Source: Phaseolus vulgaris
Taxonomy: Eukaryota > Streptophyta > Magnoliopsida > Fabales > Fabaceae
Reading direction: 5' to 3'
NCBI RefSeq assembly: GCF_000499845.2
Contig: NC_023759.2
Coordinates: 46,036,672 to 46,100,671 of the forward strand
DNA length: 64,000 nucleotides
Shown here: piece after piece, positions 1 to 13,235 of the stretch
How the letters are laid out: the number at the start of each line of letters is the position of its first letter
Numbering within the stretch: position 1 is the first letter of the stretch
Notes under the pieces: generated by a model
Seen by the model: the letters and a program-made list of their open reading frames with translations, nothing else
The model's database searches: none
What the model was told of the DNA's origin: nothing
Translations under genes and position numbers: made by a program

Positions 1-3000
1 TTCAAATGCATAACCAGGGAATGCACGATGTCGTTTGACTTATTCATTGTTCCGTTTGTTTACACTTGTTTTGTCTTTTTCCCCTTTCAATGTAACCATG
101 TTAATTTGTTGCTGTTTATTGGCTGGTGAATGCAGCTTTCACTATTCAATTTTAATGTTTTGAAAAAAAGGTAAATTTTTGCTTTAAGTAAAATTATTAT
201 TTTGAAATGATAAAATAAACTAATAGTAGCACTACTTACCCACATGCAACAAACTGTACATGTTCCAAAATATTAATCTTTAATTACCAAATATTATTTA
301 CTTTTTTGTACTCAGTTCCTAGCTTGAAACCTCTGAATGATCATGGAAGTTGATATAAATTGAGCCTCATCTTCGGAATTGTATTATTAAACAGAAAGAA
401 GTGATAGTGTCTGGCACGTTTCCCCTTTCGATGATCACATCAGGTTTCTCTTTTCCAACATAAAATCATATGAAACTATCGAATTTCCAGTTTCAATCAT
501 AGATGAAAAGCACATGAAGCTAAATCCAACTACAGCCGTAAGAGTGATGGAAGGAACAGTTCACACCACATCACACACGTATGCTGTAAAATTCTATATA
601 TAGGTGGCCGTCATCACCTTCAAGCCTTCTAAACCTTTGACTCTGCATGAAAAGCAGTTGATATTAAAGAAAATATTTAGTGAGTAAATTTTAGATTTTG
701 AACCAACTTAAAGTTTGTATTTATTTATATATTATAAAAAAATTATTCGAGGTAAGATTTTTAATATATTTTTTTTAGATTTTGTGAGACTGTATATTAA
801 TGGTAATCTAATAGTAGTAATAATGATAAACTCTATAAAAAAATAAATTTTAAATATAATTTAACATTGCAAGATGAGTTCGTAATATAAAATTTTCATT
901 TATTTATATATTATGAAAATCTTTATTTTTAAGTAAATAAAAAGAAATAACTCAAATTATATTAAGATCTTCCATTAATAATATCAAACTTCGATCAATT
1001 GCCATGATGAATTTGCTTACTTCTTCCACAACTCCAAGTATATAAACTAGTGTGTTTAATTTTCTTTACTTTTATAAATAGTTCAATTATAAATATAAAT
1101 ATGTTATGGGTAGTTTGTCATGTCTATTATACGTGAAATTAAATAAAATGGGATAAATTTACATAATATGTAATTGGTATAACAAAGGATTATCATATAT
1201 CTAAATCAAAATATTTATAAAAAGTTTTTTCTATATGTGAATGTATTTTTTAATTTATAGACGTCAAGATTGTCATGTGTTTTAACTTTTTATTTAGTAG
1301 TGTGAAAATCTACTTAATGTGTAACTTTATAAAAGTATTATGTTAATTATTCACAAAATCATGATAATATAGTTGTCTTTCAATAAACTTGTTGACTGCT
1401 TAGTTTATTTGGAGACTTGATTTAAGTAGATCATAATACTCTTTTAATACCTAACATTTTTGGAGTGGAATAATAATAATAATTATTATTGTTAATTTTT
1501 CTAGAAATGGTGATGTGAAACAAAACAAGGGGACGAATATGGGAGCTGTTCGTGAAGGGTAGAAAGGTAAAAGAAAGAAAGAAGGGGCAATATTGTAGTA
1601 ACCGACAAAAACGAGGTTGAAAGATAAGGAAGCCAGACTGTCCCGCCAACACAGCGCAAATGTTTGATGTATCAATGGATACTGTTACTTTCTCTTCACA
1701 ACTCCAATTTTTTATACAATTATATTTAAATTTTTAATACTTTTTTTATTTTAATATTTTAATATTATTTAATTATAAATTTATTTTTTGTTATATATAT
1801 TTATTTTTAACTTTATCACATCTATTATACAACTTCAAGTTTATCATTTTCAACTTTTCTTTGCTCTTCTTCCATTTCACTCCAATCTACATCTTCCACT
1901 GTCACTGCTCAAGACCACAATCAAGGTTTTATTCAATTTATTCCCCATTTTAATTGTGTTAAATCTCATAACACAAGTTATTTTATGAGAACACTTTATA
2001 AAGTTGAAAAAAAAAACTGCTATACTGTTATATTATGTGTTAGAATCTTAATTAGGATGCACATTGTATGAAAAAAATACTACAAAAACTAATTGTTGCA
2101 TGATGTGTGTGGCTGAGAATGCAAACACAAGGATTATCTTTCAGTAGAAAAAGTTTTTCTGAATGGTGTTTTCTATTCATTTGTATGATTGTATTGATAT
2201 CATTTCTCTCAGCAAATCACCATATAGTGCAAGATACAAAATGATGGAAAAAATTACTTTGATTTTTGATGAAGTATTTTTGCTAAGATTTAGAATATGC
2301 AGCGTACATTTGGTGTGGATGGTGAATTTATGGTATGGTCCAAAGATAAGAAGTAAGGGCAGTGGATGTATCTTTGATTGAAATTAGAAAATGTGAATGC
2401 TCCAAAAACGTAAGTGGAAAATCATAATCATTCGCACTAAACTAAAGATAGCTTGGTAGTTCCTTTTCACTTTATCTAATTTGAGTTTGGGGTCAATAAA
2501 AAGTGTGCCAAATTGTAATGTAAAGGGAATTTAGCTTTTTGGTAGAGAGTGAGAAAAGCATGGTATTGGATATTTGTGAAACAACCCAATAACTTGTGTA
2601 TATAAACGAGAGCTATGACCAAAAGAGAAACCGATTTTTTACTGTGTGAGATTCCTACGTTGGGAAATAATGTGGTGGAAAGAGAATGATGGTTGTGATG
2701 ATTTGGAAAATGGAATTCCTGAGTTGGGCCACTTTGAAACAGTAAAGGTCTGTTCCAAACATTTTCAGTGTCAGATTGTCCTTTTGGGCTCATACTGTTT
2801 CAATGGCTTTACTCCTGAGCCCTCAAATTTGGTATATATCCTAAAACTAATTTGATTGAGTTAAATATGCATGTTTTTCGTTCTTGTAACTTTTTTTTTT
2901 TTTTTGTATAACTAGATCTCCTAAGTACTTATATAAGGAAATTATTAGAATAAATAATAATTATTTTTTTATGTAACAAATAAATTTTTAGTGTAGATAT

Positions 3001-5275
3001 AAAATTTATGATGTTAAAATATTCTATGTTAATTTATGATTAACGTATATTATAATATTATAATATAATTTATGTTGAAAATTTATTTGTTATGTAAAAA
3101 AAAATTAGTTGATTAGTAAATGTTATAATATTATAATATAATTTATACTAAAAATTCGTTTATATTGGAAGGATTCATTCAAATAGTTCTTTTACTACAA
3201 ATATTTAAAAAGTCTAAAATTTAGATTATAGACATAAAATTAATTTTATTATAGTATAGGGACAAAAGAACATATTTAATCCATTTTATTTTATTTTATA
3301 CTAATTTTTTAGTCAGAATATTTGAAGTGAAATATTTTTGTTTAGGGTGAGAGGTATAGATTTTGATTGATTTATTCTTAATTGTGAAATTATTTATTTC
3401 TAAAAACTTCTATTATTTTGAATTGATTTTAAATATTACAATAAATTATTTCAAGTTTTTCTCCTAGATTTTTTCAGTTAGTTAATGGTTTTATTAAATC
3501 TTATTATTGGTTAATTCGTCCATATATGAGTTATATTTTTCTTTGTATAATAACCCTACTCATTACCAATAGAGTATGTATTCATAATTTTACAACCTAA
3601 ATGCCCATAGTCTATGCATTCATAAATGTACTAGAAAAATGCTTTTAAATACTACCATCCAATGTGTAATTAATTTTGAGATGGATCAAAAGATTAAACT
3701 CTAACCATAATTTTTTAATATTTTATTTAAAATATGTTATTACGGGACATGAAAATATTTCAGTGTCATGTTGTCGAGTGCGTTTAGACTTTTCAAAAGA
3801 TATTCTATGATTTAAGTGACGTTGCTTTTTAAATATCATTTTCAAAAGTATTTTTTAACATCAATAATTACAAAAGTAACTCACGAGAAAATGTATTATT
3901 GAACACAAGTTATCACACGCAATACATAACTTCAAATGTAGTTATTGAAACAAAAAAATCCACTGTGCGTGTGATATATTTGAAGTTTGTCGTGTGTTTT
4001 AAAAATATTTTTTCTGAACATTAAAATTTTAAAAAATAAAAATATATAAAAATACTTTTTATTTATTAAGTATTAATGACATAATTTGTTACATTTTTAA
4101 AAAATAAACAGATTAACACTTATTTATAAAATTTAAATACATAGATGAATTGAATTTAGTTTTTTAATAGATATATAGAATCAATTTATTTTTTGAATAG
4201 ATTGAATGACAAATAAATAAAATAGATAGATTTAACATCCTAATTTCTCAGTTTCCATATATATATATATATAAATATATGTGGCTTAAATTCTTCTCTA
4301 TTCCATTTGCTCCATTAGTAGCTTTCTTTTCCTCTTCAAATAAAATACCGCAATAATTCTTTAAAAATTATGAATAACATTTTTTTTTAAAGTAAAGTTC
4401 TATTCTATGTTGATTTTTATAAAAGCTTTAGGCAAAAAAAGTGTGATTAAAATAATTGATAAATTATTTCTTCACAATTTTATTTTTCAATAATGACTAA
4501 TATAATAACTTTTTTGTACTTTAGTTTTTATTAAATTTGACATTTTTTTTTCACTTTGTGAAACTAATATGAAGATCAATATAACGGAATTTTACTTAAA
4601 ATAGAAATTAATGAAAAAAAAATAATTAAAAAACTAAGTTATTGATAATTTTAAAAAAATTATTGTAGCATTTTATATGAAGAGGAATATGAAAAAAATT
4701 GGCTATAGAAGAGTAAATGGAGCGATGAAAAACATCAAATTAAAATGAATCATTTAAATATTGAAATGATTTTGATCTATTACAGAAAGACAGTTAAGAG
4801 CACTATTCCTATGTTAACAAGAAGTTAATAAGTGAATAAACCAGGGCTACCTTGACTTTGTGTTATGTTGGGTAGTTGCAACTTCATGATGGAAATTCCC
4901 GCAGAAAGCTCACCTAGAAGACTCTTCAATGAAATTAGGTGTAAATCATCCAAGAATATTTTTTCTGGCCTTTTAAATTGTCTGCCAGGTGAAAAATCGT
5001 GCATTTAGCCAGAAAAAAGAGGAGAGAATACAAACATTTTATATCGAAAAATTGTCAGAATCATTACACCTTGGCCAACTTACATATTACATTAAAACCA
5101 GTGCCCCTGCACCCTGAAAAGGAAATAATTCCTGCTCTCTGTAGGTATACTTTGACGCCATTTTATTCTTCTTAACTACAGTGTTAACTTGCAGAAGGAG
5201 CGCTGTTAAATCAACATCCGAGACAAGAATGGCCATTAATTTTACGTGTTGCATTTTAGACTTGATAACACTTTA
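1..5275. other. non-coding AT-rich intergenic region
   Basis: I see no supportable gene here. The open frames are short, start at unrelated ATGs and have no recognisable domain. The first 650 bases are less AT-rich and could be the end or flank of a gene beyond the left edge, but no coding frame shows this. From 700 on there are long A/T runs, a short (AT)n tract near 4257-4275, and a small local duplication of a TATAATATTATAATATAATT word near 3045-3145. Bases 4811-5275 are probably the 3' UTR and downstream flank of the BRCT gene, whose stop lies at 5276-5278. Confidence 0.6.
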
Positions 5276-8200
5276 TCAGCTACAATCCAGGATAAGGCCT
5301 CGACGCCTTCTGTAAACCTTCCCAAACCGATTAGACGTACTTGGACAATTGCTACTCCTTGTAACTTGACTCATGAAGAGTTGATGTCTGCCAGAGTTCA
5401 TAATAAGGTTAAATTTTGATAAAATTGTTGAGATGATGAGATACTAATATCTTCACTGGGAACAACATGCTTTTACTTGTTCCTCAGGGATAAACAATAG
5501 GCTCGCTAAATGCAAATATATCTAAAGATTATTCCTAAGCTGTCTAGAACATAATCATTTAGAAGGCATATCGTAAGTTGTGCTTGAGACAATGGACAAG
5601 GCTCTTCCAAGTGAACTAACTCCAAAGTGGACAAATAAGGGTGCAATCATTAATTGTGATCTGAAGCCTGAACCCACTAAAAGTCAGTCAGTATTAGATA
5701 CATCCTTTCTTGTTCACCATTGAGATAGTCTCACTTTATAAGAGCTTTTTCTTCTGCTTAACTTGACTTGAGACATAATATGAAAGAGGGAATGTAATTT
5801 AAACCATGGGTTCATATAATAATTTCAACAACCCAATGTCGTTTTACACAATATTTTGGGATCTTTTTGAACTCAATTCTAGTTATCCTCCCGTGACTTT
5901 ATTCTAAGCCAGCAAATCATTATTGTGGGAAACAGCTATACATGGTGGTTGAGTTGAGATCAAAGGTGGCATTTACATAGCTAGGCTAATAAATCAAACA
6001 AGGTTAAAAATGCAAAAAAAAATAAAAAATGAAGTAGAACAAAATTCCTTCTGTGTTTGGAGAGTTGCGGACAAATAAATAACACAAATACGAAGGAAAA
6101 ATGACTCCCAAATGTCATCATACCTCTCAAGTTCCAATTTTTGGATTACAATTCCATGCAGAACAAGCTCTGAACTGTAAACTGCAGTTCCTGTAAATTT
6201 GTGTAGCACATAAGAGTTATGTTATGATACATTAATACACAATGAAACATCTTCATCATTTATCAAGAAGGTTGGTAAAGTTCAAAACCTCTCTTAAATA
6301 AACGATGGCATATTGCATAGTCGTCTTCACAAGAAAGAATTAACAGATCATCTAAGATCTTATCATTCATATCAGCACACACCTCGCTTTGATCTACTAC
6401 CTGAAGATACAAGACAATTTATGCATGAACTAATTTAAATGGGGGAAAGGTGGGAATCACAAATGTTAACAGCCCAAACACGACTGATATTGCAGCCACA
6501 AATAAGGTGCAGTTGTGGAGTTGCATGCATAGGTGAATATGCATACCTGGCCATGAACAGCTGTGACCAAGCTTGCAATCACTTCCTTATCAGGTTTAAT
6601 ATGTGGCGTGATGTAGACTCTTTTACCCTGTAGAGGCAATAAACCAGATTTTGAGCAAATATAATAAATGCATATGAATTTGGGCATGATAGAAGTTGAC
6701 ATGAATACCTTTAGGAGTGGCTCTTGTCTTGCGCGAGCAAGAGAAACTGCCATGTTGAAGCCTATTTCCTTTTCCTTTTTCATATCCCGCAGAATGTAAT
6801 TTTTCTCGTCAATAAAACAGTTGGCTTGTCCACAGCTCTCAAGCCATAAGTGATTCACAACTAATTTCCCAAGAGCCATGGCTTCCAACATATTCTTTGT
6901 GCGTGTAAATTTGTCAGCTACGAAATGTGTGGCCTCCATTGAACACGATGCAACAGATATATTGAGACGCTTCAATATCTGCAAGGAGGGAAAATAATTC
7001 ACTAGCCAGTGATGATAAAATTTAGCATCTTCTATCACAAACTTAAATCCATGGCTAACCTTTTTTTGCTGCTTAATGATACTGTCATCCAAATGCTGAC
7101 TAAACAGAACTCGAACATCTGTCATATCTCTTCGATGCCTCAGATCTTTCCACATCATATCTGACATGGACTCAGGAACTCCTAATCTGATAAGCTCTTT
7201 CAAAAGTGAAGACTTAGGCAGGGTTTTTACGCACAGCTTTTTGTGATGCTCAGTGTATGAATGGTTTACATTTGAAACTTTTACGCCTTCACTTGCCACA
7301 ACTGTAGCACGAAATCCTGATCTTGATTGTGCAACACTTCTGTTTGATGCTCTTTCAACATGTGCCAAAAATAAAGGGTGCATATCAGGCCAGTTTTGTA
7401 CCTTCATTGCATCACCAGATGAGCCTGGTGGCACAAAGTCCCCCTGTAACAAGCATCCGCCATCATCAACACATGAAGCATTGGCCTGGTCCTCTATACT
7501 TCTAGTGGAGAACACATTGTTTTCTTTTCCATCAGTACACAAAACAGTTGTTGCATTGAGCTTGGTTCCCATATTAGCCCCCTTTCTCTTCCCTCGTGAT
7601 CTTTTTGGATAAACCCAAGAATCAGTCCATGAAAAACTGCGGGTTGCAGATAACTCTGGGCTAACTTCAGTAAGATGATTCAACCTGACTTTCTTAGAAA
7701 GTATACATGAGTCGGTAAGGAATTTAAGACGCTTAGTCCTAGCCCCCAACTTCACTGGATCAGCCTCTAAACCAGTCTCCTTTCTCTTGTGTTTAATACC
7801 CTTCTCCTTGTCATTATTGTTCTCCTCAGTACGAAGGCTTGGTTGATCTTTGATTCTTTGATGTCCACTCTCATTGTTCCTATGTTCGGATTCTTCAGCA
7901 GCAGGTTCGAAACTTGTGTATTCTCCCGGTGGGCAAACCTCTTCAAGCAATACATGTTTACTGCATACCGGCAAACTATTATTATTTTCAAACCGCCCCT
8001 CAGCAGTTGACTTGCCTTTCATCCTTTTTTTCATTTTGTCAGAGACAACATTTGACTCCTGTTTGTCAGTGTCCTTGCAAGAAGAGCTGTATGTTATTTT
8101 ACTAAATCTAGAGGAGGATGCATTTTTCTTATTTGATTTTGTTGTAATAGAACGTAAACTAGGATTCTGAATATTTGAAGAATTATTCAGATGAGCTTCA

Positions 8201-9859
8201 TTCTCTGTCAAATCGCTCAAAGAGCCATCTAATGCATTCTCTGGTTGATGGGTATCATTGAACTGGCAGCCATAAGGGGGCATTAAAGCTAAGGCATTCA
8301 TTGCTTCAGCAGCTATTTGAGTGCCTAAACCAATATCAGACATATCCTCTATATGCGTTTCACCGGAATAAACATCAGCATTCTCTCTTATAGAACTTGG
8401 ATGAACATTAAATTCCTTGAGAGAGTTATCATTTTCAATTGCCATTCTTGGTCCTTGGCCTAACTTCCCATCAAATGTATTACTTGTACTACAGTTAAGA
8501 TGGCCACCCTTTTTCGTTCTCGTATATGTCTGTTTGTATCTTCCAAAATTTGAAGATGCTTCACTTTTTTGACTAAACATACGACCTCTGTTGTCATGTT
8601 GGCAACTGTCAACCAATTTGAACGGTTCTTTCTCTTCATTTTTAGTTCGGGCTTTAATTTTCTTAGCAAGATTTAGTGGTCCTCTTGCATTCAGGACATG
8701 AGGTGATTTCTCCCTAGCGGTCTTTCCACGATGAACTCCTTGAAACAAGTCCACATCATTTGACGACAAGTACTGATCCACAAAGCCAAGTGCAGCTTGG
8801 GTTGAATCCCCAAACTCTGGTGAGTGAATGTGATTTAGGGTTGCAGGTGGATATAAACGGTTGCCGTCATCAAAGCTGTCCGAATCAACTAAAGTTCTTT
8901 TGTCGCCTTCAAGCATATTATGTTCTTGAAAAATTAATCATTCATGAATCATGAAGTGCTCCACAATTTATACAGATACAGTACAAAAATTTATTACAAA
9001 GACAGAAACAAGGAAAAACAATATTAAAATCTAGATAACAAACACATACCAGCAGCAGAGCTCCCAAAAGTGGTGGTGCTTGCTTCTACTTGCTCACAAG
9101 GTGGCTTGGGCTGTCTTTTCTGGAAGAGAATCGAAGGAATTTTCACTGTTGGACTAGTTTCATCCTCAAGAAATTCTTTGCCAACATGTCTATCATCCAT
9201 TTCTTCATCCTCGCTATCCAGAACAACTTGTCCATACTCGCACATTTTTCCAGTTGTCATGTCCTCAGCAGGCTCAGAATCCTCTAGAATCTCAGTGTCC
9301 AGATTGAGATTTTCATACTCCGTTTCAGTGAAAGGACTATTGAGCACTAAGGTGTCCTGAAAGAGATCAGTTTCCCTGGATGGATCGTCGTCACTTGCAT
9401 ATTTAACTTTATATCCTAATTGTAGCGAAACAACATTCTTATCAGTCTAAGCAAGTTCATGACTCAATCCATAATCGTTAACATGCAGAATCACAAACAC
9501 AACTTTCGCAGTTACTCGTTAATTACTTGCATGCATTTCCTATCCCTGTAAAAACATTTCAACTCAACCTGGTGCGTAGTAACAATCAGCCCCATTATAA
9601 ATGATCATGGAATATAATCTACTATCAGATGAAGCGCCCTAATCATTAAGTTCAATACGATCAAAGAACAAACCACTCGCCGTCATCCACTTTTTAAAGA
9701 TCAAAATCATCGAAGTAACAGATATTAAGTTTACAACAAAACAACAAACAATGAAGATGATGATGATGACAGCAACGTCAACAACGAAGCAAAAAAGAAT
9801 GGAAGATTACCGGCAGGGGGTGATGAAGTTAGAGAGTGAGGCGAAGAACCCCTGGCCAT
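5276..9859 (-). CDS. BRCT-domain nuclear DNA-damage-type protein (8 exons, 973 aa)
   Basis: Exons in transcript order: 9811-9859, 9050-9415, 7060-8924, 6709-6978, 6547-6627, 6289-6400, 6124-6190 and 5276-5387. All introns are GT..AG, phases agree, and the total is 974 codons including TGA. The start is an ATG reading MARGSSPHSL. Residues 17-720 are an acidic, then Lys/Ser-rich, probably disordered region with no known domain. Residues about 735-830 form one BRCT repeat (ATHFVADKF, then NMLEAMALGK and LWLESCGQ) and about 845-930 a second one (GKRVYITPHI, then DDLLILSCEDDY). Tandem C-terminal BRCT repeats usually bind phosphoserine peptides on DNA-repair or chromatin partners, as in PTIP, TopBP1 and MDC1. 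It resembles plant 'BRCT domain-containing DNA repair protein' (AT4G03130/AT3G21480 type, from memory). A basic tail, KVYRRRRGL, ends the protein. Two 81-nt introns are in frame and stop-free. The exact ortholog and the N-terminal exon are less certain than the BRCT part. Confidence 0.88.
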
Positions 9860-10317
9860 TGGAACGGTAACTGTTTATCTTTACTAATGAAATTTGAATA
9901 TTCTTGAAAAACACGGCATAGATGGATGATGAATTGGGTGGCAATGGAGTTGAAATAAAACCCTAATGCTGCGATCAGAGTGCTAACAACGAAGAATGCT
10001 AACTTTGACAAATTGAAATGCCCTTTATTTGGGGTGAAATCAAAATCAAAATCAAAATCAAATGCAAATAATAAAGATAATTTTTCATTTTGGAGGGAAA
10101 CCATTTTCTGCTCTAATTATTTTATTATATTCTTTTATTAATTGGTGTAGGCTTTTTTTAAGGATGAAACTTAAATGCAACAGCATCGGGTTTATGGACC
10201 AATCTGATAAAACTTTTTTCAAATTTATCAAAAACTGATTAATATAAAAAAAAATTGCAAAAAATAGTGTATTTGGAAGCAACTTTTCACATTTTTATCT
10301 TTAGGGAGACTTCAACT

Positions 10318-10352
<35 letters not shown>

Positions 10353-10922
10353 GTTTTGAAACATGTTAAATATTACTTTAAATTTTTATTTATTTTTAAT
10401 ATTTAAGTTAAAATGGTGTCTTTATACATCATTTTCTTATGCCCCAATTTTTATTCTATATACATCAACAGTGTTGGTGCCACAAAAAGTTTGTGGGGGC
10501 AGTAAAAAATTAAAAAAAATGTAACTCATAGATATGACAAAAAAATATCTAGGGATGGGGCTTAGTTTTTCCAATACTTCAATTTAAATTAAAAAAAAAA
10601 ACTAAAAATTTAAAATTTATTTTTTAAATACAACTTTAATATATATATATATATATATAAATTTAAAGTAGTGTTACTTAATTAAGAAAAAAAATTGAAA
10701 CATAATTTTTTATTTGTAAAATTGTGTTTTCGAATTGGAATTATTTATTTTAATAATTATATCACACATATATTTTTAGTCATGTTGACGAAATTGCCCT
10801 TGCATCATTTTATAAGATAGCATTGACTAAGAGTGTTGTTTAGTCTGACAGGGATCCAAAGCTAATGTTCAGAGCTTCTGGTGTATGAGTCTGCATTTGA
10901 GCTCTTTTTTTTGCCAGAAATC
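9860..10922. promoter_or_regulatory. shared intergenic region between divergent BRCT and SDR genes
   Basis: About 1.06 kb separates the start codons of two divergent genes, so it should hold both promoters and 5' UTRs. It contains an (AT)n microsatellite at 10321-10349, a shorter one near 10639-10658 and several A/T runs. I cannot place a convincing TATA box for either gene. Confidence 0.5.
10321..10349. repeat. (AT)n microsatellite
   Basis: Uninterrupted TA dinucleotide run in the BRCT/SDR intergenic region. Confidence 0.9.
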
Positions 10923-13235
10923 ATGATAAGAATGGGTTTGAGGTTGGTTTCACACTTTATGTCTTTCACGTGTTTCTCTGTTTTAATTATTCCCTTTAAC
11001 TATCTTTTCACTTTGATGATTAAAAAAGTATAAGATGTTCTGCTCACATTTTCCATTCAGCCACTGTTGAATCCTCTCACTCACCTTTTTGTTAATTGTT
11101 CTTTACTTGTCCAATTTGTGAGGTGGATGGATTGTGTGTAGATTTAACATCTAGGTTAATGAAATGAATGGCTGTTGTTTTTTGTTATAATAACCTTTGA
11201 TCCTGCATGTGGATTTTTCTTTCAGTTCTTTGATTATTTTTATGTTATGAATACTGCTACAACTTAGTTTTTGTTTCTGTAATTGCTAGAAACAGTGGCA
11301 ACATTTCCTATTCAAGGGCTTTGTTTGCTGAGAGCTTCAACAGGCTGTTGTCTACTCAAGCTGGAGGGTATGGAAACTTAACCATCAGTTTATCCTGTCT
11401 TTGATTTATCAGTTGGAAACTATCAGTTATTCTGATCTGACTAATTGAAACCATTAAGGTTGATTGGGGGAAATTTTTGTGAAAACAAGCTAAGGGGCGA
11501 ATGCTGATTGTTCATAATGTATCCTCCTGGCACATATCCACAATGCATCTCGGTTTCAAATTTACAGCATTTTCCTTGCAATCCTTTCATTTTCACTGCT
11601 ACCATTCACATATTTACAGAATTCGAAGGCTTTTGATGTGTACCTGGTGGATTAATTAAATAAATGTATGGAGTCTTACATGAAGATACTCACTTCTTTA
11701 TCACACAGATCACTAGCCGTTTTGACTTGTGACTGGGACCTTGCATTTTAATTGATATAGCTCCTTTCATAATACGAATTGGATTAGCTGCTTTACTATT
11801 TCTTCAGCTTTCTTCTTGTATCTATCTTCCTTAGATGCATTATAGTTTATATTCCTGTCATGGTGTCTATGTTTGCGTAGAGGACTATGAAGATAATGAA
11901 TAGATTTCCCAGTTGAGACACCAGACTTTTATTTTAATGTAACCAGAGGAGGGATTTGGGGCTTCTATTTGGCACCTAATTAGTCCCCCGCGAATTGGAT
12001 CGACCCATTTTAGGATAAAGTGGTATTTCCAACTGCCAACCTATATCCAAACCTAAGATCGAACCTTTGACTTTGGTTTAGGTACTCAATTGTTGAAACA
12101 CTTATACATCTTTTGGTGACATACTAGTCTTTGATGGGGCATCAAAGACTCCACAATCTTTTAGTCATGAATTTCTGATTCCGTCAAATATTAGATATGT
12201 ATCATATGATGTTCAGCATTCTACAAATGTTATCACAAGGATCTTTGTACTTGAGGCTTTTTAATTCACATTTGATGTTGAAATAATTCAAAATCCTTCT
12301 ACAAGAAGTATTTGATCTTTTTTAACTTTCCAAGATATTGATGAATGTATTTACTTTTTCTTTTATTTTCATAAAGTATTAGAAAGATTTGTGGGGTGAT
12401 ATAGCCTTACTCTCTGATGTGGTGGTTTAGGAAGCTACAAGACAAGGTTGCACTGATCACTGGAGCAGCTAGTGGAATAGGAAAGACCACAGCTACCAAA
12501 TTTATCAATAATGGAGCTAAGGTTATTATTGCTGATATTCATCAACAGCTTGGTGAGGAGACGGCAAAAGAACTAGGATCTAATGCTACTTTCATAACAT
12601 GTGATGTCACTCAAGAGTCAGACATATCCAATGCTGTTGATTTTGCCGTTTCTAAATACAAACAACTTGATATCATGTACAACAATGCAGGGGTACCCTG
12701 CAGAAGTCCTCAAAGCATTGTTGACCTGGACATGGCATTGTTTGACAAAATCATGGACATAAATGTTCGTGGTGCTGTGGCAGGCATGAAGCATGCAGCA
12801 CGTGTGATGATCCCACGTGGAAGTGGGTCTATTCTCTGCACAGCAAGTGTCACAGGTGTGATGGGAGGTTTGGCCCAGCACACTTACTCAATATCTAAGT
12901 CTGCAATCATAGGCATTGTTAAATCGCTGGCTTCAGAGCTCTGCAGGCATGGAATCCGAGTCAATTGCATATCACCTTTTGCCATCCCAACACCTTTTGT
13001 TCTGGGAGAAATGAGTCAGATTTATCCTCATGTTAATAGTCAGAGACATGCGGATATTATTCACAATGCTGGTGTCCTAAAGGGTGTCTATTGTGAACCC
13101 AATGATATTGCTGAAGCTGCACTTTTTCTTGCGTCAGATAATGCCAAGTATGTTAGTGGACACAACTTGGTTGTGGATGGAGGTTTCACATCTTTTAAGA
13201 ATTTGGACTTTCCTGCACCAGATCAAGTTCAGTAG
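10923..13235 (+). CDS. short-chain dehydrogenase/reductase, SDR110C type, mitochondrial-type presequence (300 aa)
   Basis: Exons 10923-10942, 11290-11367 and 12431-13235. Phases agree (2, 2), and 903 nt give 300 aa plus TAG. The first two exons encode about 33 residues rich in Arg, Ser and Leu with few acids, like a mitochondrial presequence. The body is a classical SDR: cofactor loop TGAASGIG at 43-50, Asp after the second strand (VIIAD, about residue 68) favouring NAD(H), NNAG at 117-120, catalytic Ser172, Tyr185 and Lys189, and the C-terminal VDGGFTS. The end FPAPDQVQ matches, from memory, Arabidopsis AT4G03140. Relatives include xanthoxin dehydrogenase (ABA2), tasselseed2 and secoisolariciresinol dehydrogenase, so it should oxidise a hydroxyl of a small metabolite. 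The substrate cannot be read from sequence. A start at 12417 inside the third exon is possible by frame but bypasses a good splice acceptor and the presequence. Confidence 0.9.

Noticed and set aside
2476..2855. Overlapping small frames near 2.5-2.9 kb
   Set aside because: Neither strand shows a domain, splice context or codon pattern typical of a gene.
5041..5270. Possible extra C-terminal exon of the BRCT gene (minus-strand frame with ALLLQVNTVVKKNKMASKYT)
   Set aside because: The frame looks protein-like, but the exon 5276-5387 joins in correct phase and ends in TGA before it. No in-phase acceptor connects it. It may still be an alternative end.
6466..8916. 816-residue uninterrupted frame read as one exon
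   Set aside because: It runs through two introns with good donor and acceptor sites and loses BRCT homology at its C terminus. The spliced model restores both repeats.
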